A DNA stretch of 64,000 nucleotides from Aeromonas sp. RU39B (GTDB lineage: Bacteria; Pseudomonadota; Gammaproteobacteria; Enterobacterales; Aeromonadaceae), in assembly GCF_900156095.1 (NCBI RefSeq), contig NZ_FTMJ01000008.1, positions 124,001 to 188,000 of the forward strand, given 5' to 3'. Shown piece after piece: positions 1 through 9,290 of this stretch. The position numbers and the translations under genes are program-made. Numbering within the stretch: position 1 is the stretch's first letter; each line of letters starts with the position of its first letter. The notes beneath the pieces were generated by a model. That model was given only the letters and a program-made list of their open reading frames with translations. It searched no databases and had not been told where the DNA came from.

Positions 1-555
1 CGCGAGGCATATGGCATATATGCATGTAATGGTATATTGTTTAATCATGAATCCAGTCGGCGTGGTGAAACCTTTGTAACCAGAAAAATAACCCGTGGTT
101 TATCGAGAATTAAAGTAGGGTTAGATGAAAAGTTATATCTTGGCAATCTTGATTCTCTAAGAGATTGGGGACATGCCAAAGATTATGTTGAAATGCAATG
201 GCTTATGCTGCAGCAGGACAAGCCAGAGGACTATGTAATAGCAACAGGACAGCAACACAGTGTCAGAGAGTTTGTTGTACGCTGCGCAAAGAAACTCGGA
301 ATGAATATCGAATGGCGTGGACAAGGGGTTGATGAGAAAGGTTATGATCAGAATGGTCGTTGCATCGTAGAAGTTGATCCATTTTATTTTAGACCGACGG
401 AAGTTGAAACATTGTTGGGAGATGCGTCAAAAGCTCGCAAAGAGTTAGGCTGGGAGCCATCAATAACTTTTGAAGAGATGGTGGATGAAATGATTGAGCA
501 CGATCTCATTGAAGCTAAGCAGACACTACTCCTGCAAACAACGACACTGGACTAA
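1..555 (+). CDS. gmd: GDP-mannose 4,6-dehydratase, C-terminal part
   Basis: The reading frame is open from base 1 with no start in the window, so only about the last 184 residues of a roughly 350-370 residue enzyme are present. GDP-mannose 4,6-dehydratase is a cytoplasmic NADP-dependent SDR enzyme that makes GDP-4-keto-6-deoxy-D-mannose, the branch point to GDP-fucose, GDP-D-rhamnose and GDP-perosamine. Seen in the sequence are the family blocks [36 protein letters not shown] and the late [21 protein letters not shown] segment. The next gene starts 3 bases after the stop, so this is the first visible member of a glycan operon. The short GDP-sugar route is continued by a reductase or transferase that is not obviously in this window. 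Identification is firm; the final sugar is not known. Confidence 0.93.
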   Translation, partial: REAYGIYACNGILFNHESSRRGETFVTRKITRGLSRIKVGLDEKLYLGNLDSLRDWGHAKDYVEMQWLMLQQDKPEDYVIATGQQHSVREFVVRCAKKLGMNIEWRGQGVDEKGYDQNGRCIVEVDPFYFRPTEVETLLGDASKARKELGWEPSITFEEMVDEMIEHDLIEAKQTLLLQTTTLD

Positions 556-558
556 ATC

Positions 559-2391
559 ATGAAAATCTTTCTGAGCAATCCTCCTTGGTATCATCAACCG
601 ACTGCAGAAGTACCCGGTTGGCATGGTGTGCGCGCTGGTTCCCGTTGGCCCCACACATTTCCGTATTATTCGCATACTGATGAAGATGGTACTATTTCTG
701 AACTGCGCAATGGCTATAAACCATTTCCATTCTGGTTGGCTACAGCGACTAGCATGTTGAATGCACTACCTGGTTTTGAGGTCGAGTTAAGAGACTCGAT
801 CGCTCTCTCAGAAAGCTACACGGCATTCTATGATGCATTTTGTGCCTGCCATCCAGATATTCTTGTCTTGGAGACAGCGTCAGCAACGTTGGATCACGAC
901 CTAGAGATCATTGAGCGGCTCAGAGGATTATCCTCTGACTTAACTGTAGTTTTGACCGGTTTGCATATTGAGCTGGACTCTCCAGAGTTTTTAAAAAAAC
1001 ACGTAAACATTGATTACATTGTTTATGGTGAGTATGAACTATCATTAGTTAGTCTTCTTGAAGCGTTAAGAGATAAAAAGCCAGTTTCAGATGTTCCTGG
1101 ATTATTATATCGAAATGAAGATGGCGCTGTTGTAAAAAATCCATTTGGTGTGGGGAAATCAGTGACCGATTTCCCTTGGCCTTATCGTGATCCTGCAGTG
1201 GCACTTGCCTATAATGACACCGCAAGTGGCCTTCCAATGCCACAGCTACAGATCATGGCTACCCGTGGTTGTCCATATGGTTGCATATTTTGCATTTGGC
1301 CGCAGATGTTTTATCGCAGCGGGAAGTATAGAAAACGTACCGTTGAAGATGTGGTCGATGAAATTGAGCACAACATGAAAACGGGTCGCTATGCAAGCTT
1401 TTATCTGGATGATGATACATTCAATATAAACAGAAAATTTGTTATAGAGCTTTCCCAAGAAATAAAGAAGAGAGGGTTGCATAATTACCCTTGGGGTGCG
1501 ATGGGACGGGCTGATTTGATTGACCAAGTCCAGGTCGATGCATTGAAAGAGGCCGGATTATATAGTGTGAAATACGGTGTGGAATCAGCAGATCAAACCG
1601 TATTGAATAGTTCTGGTAAGCACATTGATATTAATAAAGTAATTCTTGGCATTGAGTTGACTCATAATGCCGGCATAAAGGTACATTTAACTTTTACCAT
1701 CGGGCTTCCCAATGACACGCATGATACAATAAATCAGACAATTGATCTTGCATGTTCGCTACCTTGTGAGTCAGTACAGTTTTCTATAGCGACACCTTAT
1801 CCTGGAACCAGTATGTATGACATATATAAGGATAAGGACTGGTTAGTGTCTGACCAATGGTCTGACTATGTAGGTTCAACTAAGGCGGTTAGTAAGACGG
1901 ATACGTTGACACCTGAGGATTTGGAGTATTATCAAAAGCTCGCAATGTCACGCTACGCAGAGGCAGATGCAAATCGTAAGGTAACGGATAATAACTTTAT
2001 TGCGAAGTTAAGAGAGCGCCTGGCTGGTATTGGTAATGATGGCCGTCCCATATTATTATTTCAGTCTGCTCGCGTATCATTTACCAAAGCACTTCTTACC
2101 ACGTTGTTAAGTCTTGGCTACAACGTACATGTATTATGTCATGAACGCTTCAGCAATGAATTCAGTGCTCTCATTGAAGAGAATCAACTACATGTGTTCT
2201 CCAAGTCGAGCAACTTTGACTTTATGCAATTAAAAGACCTATGTGAAAGTTTGTGCGGTCATTTTTGTGGAGCATTGATCCCCTATAGTCACCGGTTCGG
2301 TTCTGGCTATGCTGAGGTCGAGAGAATGGCTCTCGCTGCAACAGGGAAGATAATAGCTGGTGTAAATTTGGATGGAGAGTTTATAAAGTGA
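559..2391 (+). CDS. B12-binding-type radical SAM protein, copy 1
   Basis: This 610-residue protein has an N-terminal Rossmann-like part (about 1-190, opening with NPPWYHQ and including VLETASATLDHDLEII) that resembles the cobalamin-binding domain of B12-type radical SAM enzymes, although no DxHxxG cobalamin-ligand motif is visible. A radical SAM core follows with the CxxxCxxC iron-sulfur motif at C238, C242 and C245 (RGCPYGCIFC). Residues from about 495 to 610 form an extra domain I cannot name (RPILLFQSARVSF near its start, GSGYAEVER near its end). Family members modify unactivated carbons or do radical methyl transfers; in this glycan operon a sugar or lipid-carrier substrate is an inference. 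A close paralogue lies at 5521-7359. The next gene overlaps by 4 bases, implying translational coupling. Confidence 0.8.
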   Translation: MKIFLSNPPWYHQPTAEVPGWHGVRAGSRWPHTFPYYSHTDEDGTISELRNGYKPFPFWLATATSMLNALPGFEVELRDSIALSESYTAFYDAFCACHPDILVLETASATLDHDLEIIERLRGLSSDLTVVLTGLHIELDSPEFLKKHVNIDYIVYGEYELSLVSLLEALRDKKPVSDVPGLLYRNEDGAVVKNPFGVGKSVTDFPWPYRDPAVALAYNDTASGLPMPQLQIMATRGCPYGCIFCIWPQMFYRSGKYRKRTVEDVVDEIEHNMKTGRYASFYLDDDTFNINRKFVIELSQEIKKRGLHNYPWGAMGRADLIDQVQVDALKEAGLYSVKYGVESADQTVLNSSGKHIDINKVILGIELTHNAGIKVHLTFTIGLPNDTHDTINQTIDLACSLPCESVQFSIATPYPGTSMYDIYKDKDWLVSDQWSDYVGSTKAVSKTDTLTPEDLEYYQKLAMSRYAEADANRKVTDNNFIAKLRERLAGIGNDGRPILLFQSARVSFTKALLTTLLSLGYNVHVLCHERFSNEFSALIEENQLHVFSKSSNFDFMQLKDLCESLCGHFCGALIPYSHRFGSGYAEVERMALAATGKIIAGVNLDGEFIK

Positions 2392-4292
2392 GCCACCCAA
2401 TACTTGTTGTTGGCGCATTTGACTATCCTTACATTAATAATCATTGGCTTGAGCCATTAAGTATAACATCGAACGGAAATCTAATTTCAGTTGATGTTAA
2501 CGTATTGCTTTCTATTTTATCTACAGAAGATGTTGAAAAATATCTAAAGAAGATAATTGAAGAATTTGAAGTGCGATACGTTTTTTTCTATCACGATCTC
2601 ATCTTTGCAGATCTGAGTGATAGTTTTTTTTCGGAAATAAAAGAAATTACTAAGGTTATTACATTCTATGCCGATGACGAGCCACCGGTATGGTTTCAAA
2701 GGAATGTTCGCTTTGATCATCATTATTCGTATATAGCTACACACTCAATTACAGCTATCGAAAAAAGAAAGAAACAGTTTCCTGAACGGGAGTGCTATTA
2801 TCTTCCTTGGGGATTTAACCCTCGCATAATAAAGTATCATATAAGTGAAGAAAAGCATCAGTACAACTATGATGTGATATTCATCGGCCGTAACAAAGAT
2901 TCGCTAGGGAGCGGCTTATATAGAGAAGATGGTGCAATCCGCGACCAATTATTACAGGCTATTGCCGATGCGGCTAAACATCATGGATGGCGATTTGCTA
3001 TTTTTGGCTTTGGGTGGGAGAATCATCCAACCTTGGCTCCTTGGTATGTTCGCCAGCTTTCGGATGATGAATATCAAAAAGTACTAGCATCATCACGTAT
3101 AGTCTTCAATCCGGGTTATGCGTGGGATGGAACGTCATTAAAGCCTCAAGTAAAACTACGCCATTTTGAAGTTGCAGCTAACGGATATGCAATGCAGCTG
3201 ACTAATGAGAATACTGAGCTCGGTAATATTTTTGAGGAGAATAAAGAAATAGTATTCTATGATAAAGCTGCTGACTTAGTCGAAAAGATAAGATATTGGT
3301 TAGATAAACCGCAAGAGTGTGCTCAGTGTGCAAATCTAGCTAAGACTAATGCATTTAAACGGCACACAATTGATAGCCGACTTCGTGATTTAATGAACAG
3401 CTGTAAAGTGAGTATCCCAGTCTACAATAACGTTAGCAAGATTGAAAAAATTGCATTTGATGAAAATATCGCTCTTTTAAAAGAGCGCCTTGAGGCATCA
3501 ACTGCTGAATATGTTTATATCTGTCCGAAAGGAACTGACGTTCATATTCCCAACGTACCGGTATCGCATGCTGTTGTTGATAAGCCAAAGATAGTCGACT
3601 GCGAGCTATTTTCCTATGGGTATAGCAAGCTACGAGATCCGGTACAACCTCGCAGGGAGGAAATATATGCTTGCCACGTATCAAAAGGTGAGTTTGTAGG
3701 AAATGTTACTCCTGGTTTAATGACAATTATTGGTGGTGAATTAAGTCAGTCACTTAAAATGCCACTCCATACCAGTTTGATTCACCGCGATACATTGTTG
3801 GAATGTATCTGTGATATAGACAATCTTTATGCATTAAATATTAAACTGGCTTCTTTAGGTCATAGAAGTAGCTTGAATACGATGCTGATTATGAGGTTTG
3901 ACTCGTGGTTGTGTAGCGAATTAGGGGTAAATACAGTCAGTCCTTTATATTGGCTTCTTGATCGTGTATCAGAACGTTGTAAATATGAAAAAAAGAAACT
4001 AATTGTGTACGGTGTTAGAGGTGATCTGGCTGAGTCAGCAATATCGTATCTGAAGACTTCAAAAGGAATAGATTCCCTGATTCTTGTTGATAATGCTCTT
4101 AAGGGGAGTAGTCTTCCGATAGGAGATATATATGGTCATGATGATATTTCCTCTACAAAAGACATGATTGTTCTCATTTGTGCGGCTATTTCTGGACCAG
4201 CAATCATGGCACAATGCGCATCACTAGATCAAAGTGTGAAACTCTTACCTCTCTATGATCCTTTCTTCCCTGCGTGGAGTTTATTTACATGA
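2388..4292 (+). CDS. CgeB-like glycosyltransferase with extra C-terminal domains, copy 1
   Basis: The gene starts with GTG inside the stop of the preceding gene (GTGA overlap). The 634-residue product has an N-terminal half like CgeB-family GT-B glycosyltransferases, with the C-terminal donor-site block around K256 (KLRHFEVAANGYAMQLT) followed by a run typical of the Glyco_trans_1_2 domain. A middle part (about 345-530; EYVYICPKGTD, SLIHRDTLLE) faintly resembles a degenerate GT-A transferase. A last part from about 535 (LIVYGVRGDLAES, then ILVDNAL) looks like a small Rossmann domain. The probable role is transfer of a sugar onto a glycan or protein in the cytoplasm; donor and acceptor are unknown. 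It forms a two-gene cassette with the upstream radical SAM gene, repeated at 5521-9268. The DNA is very AT-rich. Confidence 0.7.
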   Translation: MSHPILVVGAFDYPYINNHWLEPLSITSNGNLISVDVNVLLSILSTEDVEKYLKKIIEEFEVRYVFFYHDLIFADLSDSFFSEIKEITKVITFYADDEPPVWFQRNVRFDHHYSYIATHSITAIEKRKKQFPERECYYLPWGFNPRIIKYHISEEKHQYNYDVIFIGRNKDSLGSGLYREDGAIRDQLLQAIADAAKHHGWRFAIFGFGWENHPTLAPWYVRQLSDDEYQKVLASSRIVFNPGYAWDGTSLKPQVKLRHFEVAANGYAMQLTNENTELGNIFEENKEIVFYDKAADLVEKIRYWLDKPQECAQCANLAKTNAFKRHTIDSRLRDLMNSCKVSIPVYNNVSKIEKIAFDENIALLKERLEASTAEYVYICPKGTDVHIPNVPVSHAVVDKPKIVDCELFSYGYSKLRDPVQPRREEIYACHVSKGEFVGNVTPGLMTIIGGELSQSLKMPLHTSLIHRDTLLECICDIDNLYALNIKLASLGHRSSLNTMLIMRFDSWLCSELGVNTVSPLYWLLDRVSERCKYEKKKLIVYGVRGDLAESAISYLKTSKGIDSLILVDNALKGSSLPIGDIYGHDDISSTKDMIVLICAAISGPAIMAQCASLDQSVKLLPLYDPFFPAWSLFT

Positions 4293-5134
4293 GCAGGACA
4301 ATATGGGTAACTGGTGCCTCTGGTTATATTGGCAGTTATTTAGTTGACGCCTTTTCTAACAATAAGGGCTTTCATATTATACCTATCGGTGGTCGTTCCG
4401 GGCACTCTAATTGGTCTGGGGACTTAACGTCAGATGACTTTGTCTGTCAACTAGTCACACGAAATGGCATCCCCGATATTATTATACATTGTGCGGGAAA
4501 TAAGAATGTTAAGTGGTTAGAGTCGAATAATAAACAGGCGCGAACAGATAATGCTGAAATGGTGGTTAATCTTTGTCGTTTAGCCCCCACTGCTCATTTC
4601 ATATTTATTAGCACTGATCATGTTTTTGATGGAATGCAAGGTTTTTACAAAGAGAGTCACCGACCAAACCCTCATACTGTATATGGGAAAAGCAAGTATT
4701 TAGCAGAGCGATATCTGAGACGCCACAGTAAAAAGGCAACCATAGTTAGAACGTCAGCGGTATTTGACCGATATGCAGCATTTCCTGCGATGTTATTAAG
4801 TGCTTGGTCTGAAAACAAAGTTGTCAGCTGTTTTAGTGACGTGTTTTATAGTCCGTTATATCTTCCATGTTTTTATGATGGACTTGCTGCCATCATAGAC
4901 AAAGTTCATTTAGGCACTGTGCATCTTGGTGGTGAACGATGTTCGAGAGTCGAATTCGCCCAGAAACTGGCTAATGTTGCAGGTATTTCATCTTCTTTAG
5001 TTGACACTTCACGTAGTCTTTCATCGAATGATATTTACGATCTTTCTCTAGATTCGACAGCCTCATGGAATTCATTGGGTATGACAACGCCGCAACTTAG
5101 CCGTTCGCTTCTTGATATGTGGAGTATAGGATGA
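4289..5134 (+). CDS. SDR nucleotide-sugar reductase, RmlD/CapF-like
   Basis: I take the ATG at 4289, which overlaps the previous stop (ATGA); a GTG at 4274 is less likely. The 281-residue product is an extended short-chain dehydrogenase/reductase. It shows the NAD(P) loop GASGYIGS (residues 9-16), the STDHVFDG block (108-115) typical of dTDP-4-dehydrorhamnose reductase and relatives, and the catalytic YxxxK pair Y132/K136 (VYGKSK). Such enzymes reduce a 4-keto nucleotide sugar in the cytoplasm. It overlaps the next cupin gene by 4 bases, and SDR plus cupin is the domain pair fused in CapF-type enzymes and found as RmlC/RmlD in rhamnose synthesis. A role in finishing a deoxysugar donor is inferred; the exact substrate is unknown. 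Confidence 0.75.
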   Translation: MSRTIWVTGASGYIGSYLVDAFSNNKGFHIIPIGGRSGHSNWSGDLTSDDFVCQLVTRNGIPDIIIHCAGNKNVKWLESNNKQARTDNAEMVVNLCRLAPTAHFIFISTDHVFDGMQGFYKESHRPNPHTVYGKSKYLAERYLRRHSKKATIVRTSAVFDRYAAFPAMLLSAWSENKVVSCFSDVFYSPLYLPCFYDGLAAIIDKVHLGTVHLGGERCSRVEFAQKLANVAGISSSLVDTSRSLSSNDIYDLSLDSTASWNSLGMTTPQLSRSLLDMWSIG

Positions 5135-5496
5135 AGATCATTGAGTCATATATGAATCGTACGGATGCAAGAGGTGAGGTCACCGGCATATTTAGAGAAT
5201 TTCCTCTTGCTGAAATAAATATGATTAGAACCTTGGCTGGCCACACAAGGGGTAATCATTATCACAAGAGTACAAACGAATTCTTTGTTGTGCTGTCAGG
5301 TAGACTACATCTAAATGTGATGACGCTGAAAAATGATCTCTTGTTTGATGGCGAGTTATCTGAAGGAGCAAAGTTCATCATTGAAAAAAATGAAATACAT
5401 ACTATAACTGCAATTAGTGATGTAGTTTGGATCAATGGTTTGGATGTGAAATTTTCTGATAGTAATCCGGATTTTCATATCATTGCATCTAATTAA
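5131..5496 (+). CDS. Cupin protein, probable sugar epimerase/isomerase
   Basis: I choose the ATG at 5131, which overlaps the stop of the SDR gene (ATGA), over an in-frame GTG at 5119. The 121-residue product is a single cupin barrel with the metal or active-site motif GNHYHKSTNEFFVVLSG-like (H43, H45, E50) and a late second cupin half (IIEKNEIHTITA). The motif resembles the C-terminal cupin of CapF and small WxcM/FdtA-type sugar ketoisomerases. Those act on 4-keto-6-deoxy nucleotide sugars, by epimerisation or keto shift. Position and coupling suggest it works with the SDR just upstream. A purely binding role cannot be excluded. Confidence 0.65.
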   Translation: MKIIESYMNRTDARGEVTGIFREFPLAEINMIRTLAGHTRGNHYHKSTNEFFVVLSGRLHLNVMTLKNDLLFDGELSEGAKFIIEKNEIHTITAISDVVWINGLDVKFSDSNPDFHIIASN

Positions 5497-5520
5497 ATAT
5501 AAATGATGAAGGTGAACATA

Positions 5521-7359
5521 ATGCGTGTACTTTTCCTTAATCCGCCTTGGTATAAACTTCCAGAAGACGGCCATGAAGGCTGGCGTGGTGTAAGAGCTGG
5601 TTCACGCTGGCCACACACTTTTACTGTTGATAATGCCTGTGAAAAAGATGGAATTCTACCTGGTCTGCTCGGCGGTTATCTGCCATTTCCATTCTGGTTG
5701 GCTACGGCTGGGGCACTTGCCAAGCAGAGAGGTTTTGATGCCTATGTTCGAGATTCGATAGCTCTGGGAGAGACTTATGAGAATTTCTATGGTTTTGTGA
5801 ATTCATATAATGCTGATGTGATCGTTATCGAAACGGCCTCTGCGACACTGAAGCATGATCTTGCGATAGCAAATAATATTAAAAAATCATATCCATCGTG
5901 TATTGTCGTATTCACCGGATTACATATTGAGTTAGAAGATAAGTCATTCTTGGAGCGTACGCCAGTTATTGACTATATTGCATATGGCGAATATGAAGCC
6001 AGTGTAATGAAGTTACTTGAGGTCATTCGTGATGGTGTCAGCGATCGTCTCCTGAGTGAAATACCTGGTATTCTTTTCAGAAGTGAGCTACTTGGTGTAG
6101 TTAAAACTGAATTCGGTGAATTGGTCGGTCTTGATTCATTGCCGTGGGCAGAGAGAGAAGATGGATTACCTGCACTCAACTATTTTGATGGCGTATGCGG
6201 GTTGCCTCGCCCACAATTACAACTTATGTCAACGCGTGGCTGCCCTTACGGGTGTATATTTTGTGTTTGGCCACAAATGTTCTATAAAAGCGGTAAGTAT
6301 CGCAAGCGTACACCGCAAGATGTCGTCGGTGAGATTAAAGCAAATTTGGAACAAGTCCCGTACAAGAGCTTCTATATTGATGATGATACCTTCAATATGA
6401 GTAAAGCAAGTGTAATTGCTTTGGCTAAAGCGATTACTGATGCAGGGTTAAATACGATTCCATGGGCGACCATGGGGCGTGCGGATAGAATTGATGATGA
6501 ACAACTTGATGCACTCGTTGAGGCAGGACTTTACAGTATCAAATATGGTGTCGAGTCGGCTGAACAATCAATTCTTGATGCCTCAGAAAAATACATAGAT
6601 ATCAATAAAGTTATTAGTGGTATCCAAAAAACTGCTGCTCGTGGCATCAAGGTTCATTTAACCTTTACCTTTGGGTTACCTGGCGACACGATAGAGACAA
6701 TTGAGAAAACAATTGATCTCGCATGTCAACTTCCTTGTGACACAGTACAGTTCTCCATTGCGACACCTTACCCTGGTACTCGTATGTACGAAATGTATAA
6801 AGAGGCAGGATGGTTACAGAGTGAAAATTGGGAAGACTATGTGGGTTCAACCAAAGCTGTTTCTCGTACTGAGAACTTTACCGGAGAGCAGTTGGAGTTC
6901 TACGTTCACGAAGCATACCGACGGTTTAACCTATCTCGTCAAGTAAAAAAATTCCATGACGGAAATTATGCTCAGACTCTTTGTGATGGGTTATTGGACA
7001 GAGGTATTAGTAAAGATAAGCGTATTGTTTTACTTCAATGTGCAAACATTACGTTTAGCAAGCTTGTTCTCACCGCGCTGAAAAATAATGGCTGGGATGT
7101 GAAAGTATTCACCCATGAGCGGTTTGTTGATGATCTCTCAGCAGTTATAGATGCCCCACGTATCACAACGTTTAACAATGTGAAAAACTTTGACTATCAT
7201 AAACTAAGCTCTCAACTGAGTTCATTGATAGATGATGGCTGCATTGTCTTTGCTCCCTGCTCCAACAATGATGGTAGTGGATATGAGGAGGTTCGTAAAC
7301 TCATGGCCTTAAGCCCGGATCCATCTGTGATGTTTACTATGGAAGGGACATTTATTTGA
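5521..7359 (+). CDS. B12-binding-type radical SAM protein, copy 2
   Basis: The start at 5521 (MRVLFLNPPWYK) is preferred because AAGGTG sits just upstream and it aligns with the start of the first copy; in-frame ATGs at 5503 and 5506 lie upstream. The 612-residue product matches the protein at 559-2391 along its whole length. It has an N-terminal B12-binding-like part, the radical SAM motif at C241, C245 and C248 (RGCPYGCIFC), conserved strings such as IKVHLTF and VQFSIATPYPGT, and the same unnamed C-terminal domain from about residue 499. The two copies are recognisably diverged, not a recent exact duplication, which suggests different substrates or successive steps. It is followed after one base by the second glycosyltransferase copy. 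Confidence 0.8.
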   Translation: MRVLFLNPPWYKLPEDGHEGWRGVRAGSRWPHTFTVDNACEKDGILPGLLGGYLPFPFWLATAGALAKQRGFDAYVRDSIALGETYENFYGFVNSYNADVIVIETASATLKHDLAIANNIKKSYPSCIVVFTGLHIELEDKSFLERTPVIDYIAYGEYEASVMKLLEVIRDGVSDRLLSEIPGILFRSELLGVVKTEFGELVGLDSLPWAEREDGLPALNYFDGVCGLPRPQLQLMSTRGCPYGCIFCVWPQMFYKSGKYRKRTPQDVVGEIKANLEQVPYKSFYIDDDTFNMSKASVIALAKAITDAGLNTIPWATMGRADRIDDEQLDALVEAGLYSIKYGVESAEQSILDASEKYIDINKVISGIQKTAARGIKVHLTFTFGLPGDTIETIEKTIDLACQLPCDTVQFSIATPYPGTRMYEMYKEAGWLQSENWEDYVGSTKAVSRTENFTGEQLEFYVHEAYRRFNLSRQVKKFHDGNYAQTLCDGLLDRGISKDKRIVLLQCANITFSKLVLTALKNNGWDVKVFTHERFVDDLSAVIDAPRITTFNNVKNFDYHKLSSQLSSLIDDGCIVFAPCSNNDGSGYEEVRKLMALSPDPSVMFTMEGTFI

Positions 7360-7360
7360 T

Positions 7361-9268
7361 ATGGAAAAAATAATAATACTGGGTGCATTTAACATCGAGT
7401 ATATCCATGATAATTGCCGTTCACCATTTAGGGATGTTCTTGGATGTGCGGCAATAAATATTAATGTCCTTCCTTTATCTTTCTATCTTGGCAAGAAGGA
7501 TGTCGAGGCATATGTTTTGGATGTTGCCAATAAATGTGGTGCAAAATTCATTCATATATATCACGACTGGATAAAAGAGCTTTTTTCAGAAGAGTTCTGG
7601 TTTAAATTGGCTGATGGCAGAGTAATCTCTGCCTTTTATCCTGACGATGAGCCTGGGCAGTGGATGGATCTGAATTTAGAAAAATTCGATCACCATTATA
7701 ATCATATATTTACACATTCAAAAAAGGCCTATCAGATTCGGTGTGATCAAGGCTATGACAATGTTAGTCATCTACCTTGGGGTTATAATAATAGTCTGTT
7801 TAGACATGAACCTGGTTATCATGGCCACGATATTGTTTTTATTGGTAAGAATAAACAATCCAACTCTAGTTTTACTGGGGCCGAAGATGGTAAACAGCGT
7901 GATATTTTTCTGGAAATTTGCGCTGCCTACGCGGTAAGTCAGAATCTAGATCTTGCTATATATGGATATGGATGGGAAGAGCACCCGACGTTAGGAACAT
8001 ATGCTCGTGGTGTCTTGGATATAACCGATTTTAACAAGGTTTATAGTTCGGCAGGTGTTGTCTTTAACCCCGCATGGGCTCCTGACAGTCAGGAGCCTCA
8101 GGTTAAATTACGTCACTTTGAAGTCCTTGGTGCGGGAGCTGTTCAGATCACGAATAGCAACCCGGAGTTATACGAGGTTTTGGGAGAATCTCCAGCTGTT
8201 ATTTACTTCAATAGCAGAGAAGAACTGCAAGAGAAGTTATCAACAATACTACATAACCGTTCACGAGACCGCCAGAGACAATGGTTTGAGATAAATCGGA
8301 GTATGCATTCCATCCAGAATAGGGTGAGTGCCATGCTTAAGGAACTCAATTTTCCTATTAATAAAGTGGATAAGCCATTTCTTGATATTGACTTAGAATA
8401 TCCATCTACGATCGGTGACATACTACGCAGAGTCCAGGAAACATTTAAGAATAATCCTGACGTTGAGTATATCACTATTAACTCAGTAGGTGATGATACA
8501 TATAAATATATTGATGAAGGGTTTGTCGCTACTTATTGTAGAACCGATAAAATCTGCCAGTTTGGTGTGATGTTCGATTTTTCTGCCTTCCAGGCAAACC
8601 ATCTACATTTTTCGGATAATAACGGGGAATTGTCTTGCGAATTTATCGACTCATATGATGCTTTTAAACGGTTACTTGCCGAACCTGCATCTAAACATCT
8701 CGATGATAATTTTAGATCTCTTGTCACCATTGATGGTGAGCCTATATTTACTGATACACTGGTATTCCCAAGGAATGCTAACTACTCGTCATTGATGGAG
8801 CGGATAACGCATCTCGATGTGGAGAATTATACATACCATTTCCCTATAGAATACAAAGTTAGTAAGAATACTGCGCGTTTTATAAAACCGATGCAAATGT
8901 GGCGTAAAATTTTCGATCACTTAAGTTTATTGAGTCATATCCAAAGTGAATTATCACTTTGCATCTATGGTGTCGGGGGAAGTTTTGGTAAATCGTTGAT
9001 CCGCTTTTTTGCAAAGAACTTCCAAAGTGTGAGAATTTTTGCTGTAGATAACCGGCTTTCAGGTCAATACATAGATGGTCTATATATTTACGACAAAAGC
9101 GTTCTTAGCACATATAAAATAGATGCGATACTTATCGCAGCTGAAGCATCAGGGCCATTGATTTATGAGGATATGATAAAGGCGGAACCGGTTGGTAAAA
9201 TAATAAGAGCTTATGATACGACGTATATTTTATCTGATGTTTTAGATTTTATTGACTGTTATAAATAA
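7361..9268 (+). CDS. CgeB-like glycosyltransferase with extra C-terminal domains, copy 2
   Basis: This 635-residue protein is the paralogue of the product at 2388-4292, almost the same length. The N-terminal CgeB-like GT-B part includes SHLPWGYN, IYGYGWEEHPTLGTY and the donor-side block at K249 (KLRHFEVLGAGAVQITN). A middle part (EYITINSVGDD, TDTLVFPRN) may be a degenerate GT-A fold, and a C-terminal Rossmann-like part begins near residue 533 (LCIYGVGGSFGKS, FAVDNRL). It is the last gene of the plus-strand operon and its stop codon lies in the left arm of a terminator hairpin. The likely role is adding a second, different sugar to the same glycan; this is inference from cassette duplication. 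Confidence 0.7.
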   Translation: MEKIIILGAFNIEYIHDNCRSPFRDVLGCAAININVLPLSFYLGKKDVEAYVLDVANKCGAKFIHIYHDWIKELFSEEFWFKLADGRVISAFYPDDEPGQWMDLNLEKFDHHYNHIFTHSKKAYQIRCDQGYDNVSHLPWGYNNSLFRHEPGYHGHDIVFIGKNKQSNSSFTGAEDGKQRDIFLEICAAYAVSQNLDLAIYGYGWEEHPTLGTYARGVLDITDFNKVYSSAGVVFNPAWAPDSQEPQVKLRHFEVLGAGAVQITNSNPELYEVLGESPAVIYFNSREELQEKLSTILHNRSRDRQRQWFEINRSMHSIQNRVSAMLKELNFPINKVDKPFLDIDLEYPSTIGDILRRVQETFKNNPDVEYITINSVGDDTYKYIDEGFVATYCRTDKICQFGVMFDFSAFQANHLHFSDNNGELSCEFIDSYDAFKRLLAEPASKHLDDNFRSLVTIDGEPIFTDTLVFPRNANYSSLMERITHLDVENYTYHFPIEYKVSKNTARFIKPMQMWRKIFDHLSLLSHIQSELSLCIYGVGGSFGKSLIRFFAKNFQSVRIFAVDNRLSGQYIDGLYIYDKSVLSTYKIDAILIAAEASGPLIYEDMIKAEPVGKIIRAYDTTYILSDVLDFIDCYK

Positions 9269-9290
9269 TGGGGGCTACGCCCCCATTATT
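9264..9290. terminator. Bidirectional terminator between convergent glycan genes
   Basis: A perfect 12-base inverted repeat (AATAATGGGGGC / GCCCCCATTATT) with a TAC loop. The TAA of the plus-strand glycosyltransferase (9266-9268) lies in the left arm. The minus-strand methyltransferase stop begins at 9290, the outer end of the right arm. The AT-rich outer stem gives a T-rich tail in both directions. Confidence 0.85.
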
